Below, piece after piece: positions 27,201-28,770 of a DNA stretch of 28,770 nt. Position numbers and translations under genes: made by a program. A model generated the notes under the pieces. The model was not told where the DNA came from and did no database searches. It saw nothing but the letters and a program-made list of their open reading frames with translations. Source of the stretch: a virus. The first letter of the stretch is position 1, and each line of letters opens with the position of its first letter. Location: IMG/VR virus record IMGVR_UViG_3300021356_000123, positions 1 to 28,770 of that record; one strand, 5' to 3'.

Positions 27201-28770
27201 TTCTCATCAACCCAATCATCAGATGCTGGGAAGACATTCATCAATCCAACCCAAGAGACAACTGCAAACGGGTTTACGTTTTCAGAAACAGCAGCATAAG
27301 GTTGTTCAATTAACAATTGATCATCAAAATCAAGCATTAAAACATCACCCTTAATATAATTAGTGGGTTCTGTTTTATATTTTAAAGATACATTAGTTGT
27401 ATAATGTTGTGGTCTAAGTTCACCAAATGCAGAGTCAATAGAACACTTGTAGTTTGGATGATTTGGTTCACCAATAGCATGAGATGTAAAGTTATCTACA
27501 AGGAATCCATTTTTAAGTCGATTATTTCCATTTCCATCAGGAATAAACAGATTTGCAGTGTCACTTTCAAGTAAACTTAATTGAGTGTAATATTCTACAT
27601 TATCAATCCTTTGCTCCAATTTACCAATATCTCTCATAGTGTAACGTCTATTGGTAGATCTCTTAAACGTTACATTTACAAGATCTCTAACATAGGCAGG
27701 CATAGTAATTTGACCAACCTTCATAGCGTTTGCTAGAGATTCTTCTGGTTCCAGTGGTATAATTGCTGGATTTCCTTTTTTGTTAATAAAATTACCGTTC
27801 TTATCAATATACAGATCGTCAATTCTACCTAAGTAGTACTCAATATCACCATCAGTAGTTCCTGTTGGAATAATAAACGAACTAAAATTATAATTTCTAT
27901 TTTGGTAATCTGCTAAAGTTGTAGATGATGCAATTTGGGTTAGATCAATTTCATATGGTGTAGTATAATTACCATCTCCAGTAACTGCAGGAGTTTGGTT
28001 TGTTCTCCAATCAATTAAGTTACTAAGATAAATTCTTTCTCCGTTAAATAAAAATTCTGGAATTTCCTTATAATCAGCATCATAATAAGAATTAACTGTA
28101 TAGAATTTACCAGGAACCTCGTCTTTAAACCAATCAAATACAATCCAAAGTTTTCCAGAAACGCTACTAGCAGAAGAAACCTTTTTCAGTGAAGACCAAT
28201 CAAATGATTGAGGTCTTTGACCATCATTCAATACATATCTGGATGCAATATCAATTGCACCATTAAAGATTGGAGTATTTGATCCAGTTATAGTTCTAGT
28301 AACACCTGTTTCTTTTGATTTAATATCTTCATTTGCTACAAATCTAATCTTACCAATGTAAGTATAATAGACAGTATTTCCTGATTGACTAATTACACGT
28401 GCTTTAGCATTACTACTCTTTCCTTGAATAACTTCCCCGACATTAAATGACCCATTACCAGCTTCTAAGGTGAGTTTGGGAATTGCCTCTTCTTTAGTAT
28501 CTACATTATAAATTGCATGAATCTTACAAACACGAGTTAATCCAAGACGAAGAATTTCGGCATTAACATCATACTTATTATTAGCATCGCTTTCTAATTC
28601 AAGAATTCTCATCTTTTGCAAAGAAGATAAAGTAACATTTGGATTACTAATCTTTTGTGGACCAAATAAAGTAAACGCTGCATTTCCACTACCACTTCTT
28701 CCCGAAACAGTAGCAGTTAAAGCTCCATTAGTAACTGAAATACCTGTTAAAGATAATGTTTGAGCATCTT
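24200..28770 (-). CDS. DUF4815-type large virion structural protein, 5' end cut by window
   Basis: The frame stays open to the window edge: upstream of a TTG at 28621 there are 49 further in-frame codons (NGALTATVSGRSGSGNAAF and on), so about 1522 residues are visible and the true start is outside. The region around 27450-27860 matches the DUF4815 pattern of large T4-like phage proteins: EYYLGRIDDLYIDKNGNF, RRYTMRDIGKLEQRID, EYYTQLSLLE, NRLKNGFLVDNF and FGELRPQHY. A Ser/Thr-rich linker follows (SSSKSSSSTSTERR, TTTTTKTTSGQ; ~26960-27080). Then come KPNVRVYSFMEGRDI and WYDPLAQSFLIEEAGG (~26110-26165), a beta domain opening found in the same proteins. The C-terminal third is beta-rich. Such proteins are baseplate- or fibre-associated virion components; the exact role is unsettled. 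Confidence 0.93.
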   Translation of the reverse strand, partial: DAQTLSLTGISVTNGALTATVSGRSGSGNAAFTLFGPQKISNPNVTLSSLQKMRILELESDANNKYDVNAEILRLGLTRVCKIHAIYNVDTKEEAIPKLTLEAGNGSFNVGEVIQGKSSNAKARVISQSGNTVYYTYIGKIRFVANEDIKSKETGVTRTITGSNTPIFNGAIDIASRYVLNDGQRPQSFDWSSLKKVSSASSVSGKLWIVFDWFKDEVPGKFYTVNSYYDADYKEIPEFLFNGERIYLSNLIDWRTNQTPAVTGDGNYTTPYEIDLTQIASSTTLADYQNRNYNFSSFIIPTGTTDGDIEYYLGRIDDLYIDKNGNFINKKGNPAIIPLEPEESLANAMKVGQITMPAYVRDLVNVTFKRSTNRRYTMRDIGKLEQRIDNVEYYTQLSLLESDTANLFIPDGNGNNRLKNGFLVDNFTSHAIGEPNHPNYKCSIDSAFGELRPQHYTTNVSLKYKTEPTNYIKGDVLMLDFDDQLLIEQPYAAVSENVNPFAVVSWVGLMNVFPASDDWVDEKRLPETVTEVEGDYTATLLELGADPNTGFAPTEWNAWETQWSSSKSSSSTSTERRNQHPYIRKVTTTTTKTTSGQSRTGTRTQVTPTQDRVVLGDRVVDTKYARWKRSRNFSITAYRLKPNVRVYSFMEGRDINTYTTPKIIEIEMRSGQFQAGEDIKLSGKKNGRKFRVKLGNPRGGIAKLNKPYEVNPFTGEAIDITAYNNSSTFLNLNIASMQELDGADRGGYLLEGDIIIGLTSGATAEVTKKHLIADEKGNLRASVYIPDPAEQGNPRWATGDSVVRLSDSSSNSQVPGVVDSSAENIYSARGTILTKQQDTLLVRNAEVTRDTVTDDRIITSSRTSTRAGGWYDPLAQSFLIEEAGGCYISKIDVYFRTKDTNLPVTMQIREMVNGYPSSTVLATENKDPSDVSVSDDASVNTTFVFETPVYLAERKEYCFVLLTSSVEYNCWLSEMGQDDLNGERISKQPYAGVLFKSQNASTWTTAEYQDMKFKIFRCKFKINETPTIDFINDNSGNLFYRQLRNDPIELTVNESGTARGYMKVNHKNHGLHDDSSFVEIKGVSTNITAKLANNWSGLTGANDPIELEDTSGTSAIRNKFHADGSEMLFNTGLSPARHGILGAAPSASNPGYISIGGYVYSYDPSAVGSVLNNKFAITLIAKITEDAVPSGGFKTADEWEAELYVKNGIPLTLINKVHQNLKFITLDSYQIDFNSYRRNIDDANVTFGGDTATASTNFQYTSFMPTIAFKELPGTTLESSFKGTSGTSIGNGEHSLPTPVVPATYQESYIKDSAYSSIRINENNYLTKPKVVASLINEQRQMSNANSFDLRIKLSSTKDNLSPVIDTDRISLVTTNNRIQNFSETTRKAFFLDDLSATYNISTSPEEDFNGAQYITKIITVDQECTSLKILLAAFNNSLTDFDIYVKLLAGDEENPDEIGWIEAEPSQYTESKSEVTMVEYESEISLSGDDTFTKYAVKIRMRSNNSCYTPLIKDLRCIALA

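Noticed and set aside
28619-28621. TTG at 28621 as the start of the DUF4815-type gene
   Set aside because: The same frame continues open with fibre-like sequence to the window end (49 more codons), and no Shine-Dalgarno precedes the TTG. The gene is better read as truncated.
1-28770. Diversity-generating retroelement acting on a fibre
   Set aside because: No reverse transcriptase, template repeat or C-type lectin variable end was seen. The repeats present are protein-solenoid repeats.

Overview
The window is a continuous late structural block from a large AT-rich marine tailed phage, most likely a T4-like myovirus infecting marine cyanobacteria (Prochlorococcus or Synechococcus). Evidence for this: every credible gene is on the minus strand, genes abut or overlap by a few bases, the proteins are giant modular beta-rich fibre or adhesin types, and several gene starts are preceded by the T4-family late promoter octamer TATAAATA or a one-base variant. 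No replication, metabolic, tRNA or host gene is visible. A Pelagibacter-type T4-like myophage is the main alternative host assignment, because the same fibre modules occur there.

In transcription order (high to low coordinates): a 5'-truncated DUF4815-type virion protein (24200 to the window end); a 79-residue coiled-coil protein; a 112-residue beta-sandwich protein with its own late promoter; a 69-residue fibre-associated protein; a 739-residue fibre-like protein; a 72-residue coiled-coil protein; a 2589-residue adhesin carrying a beta-helix, a LamG-like domain, two long arrays of GSGY-type repeats and two cupredoxin-like domains (one with all copper-ligand residues, one without); a 256-residue beta-rich protein; a 3511-residue giant fibre with a beta-helix, four helical repeats, a BNR/Asp-box propeller apparently nested inside those repeats, GSGY repeats and a conserved C-terminal domain; a 218-residue LamG-like protein; and the start of another fibre with an ILEI/PANDER-like domain, cut by the window start.

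The likely shared job is building the distal baseplate and fibre apparatus and recognising the host surface. The small proteins between the large ones may be adaptors, joints or assembly chaperones, but that is inferred from position. The same modules (GSGY repeats, a 'HGL' beta unit, a 'PTH' unit, LamG) recur in neighbouring genes, so the block looks assembled by duplication and exchange of domains. Late promoters at 23984, 13324, 12471 and 1245 would split the block into separately initiated transcripts. No gap between genes exceeds 40 bases, and no terminator, RNA gene, CRISPR array or insertion sequence was seen.
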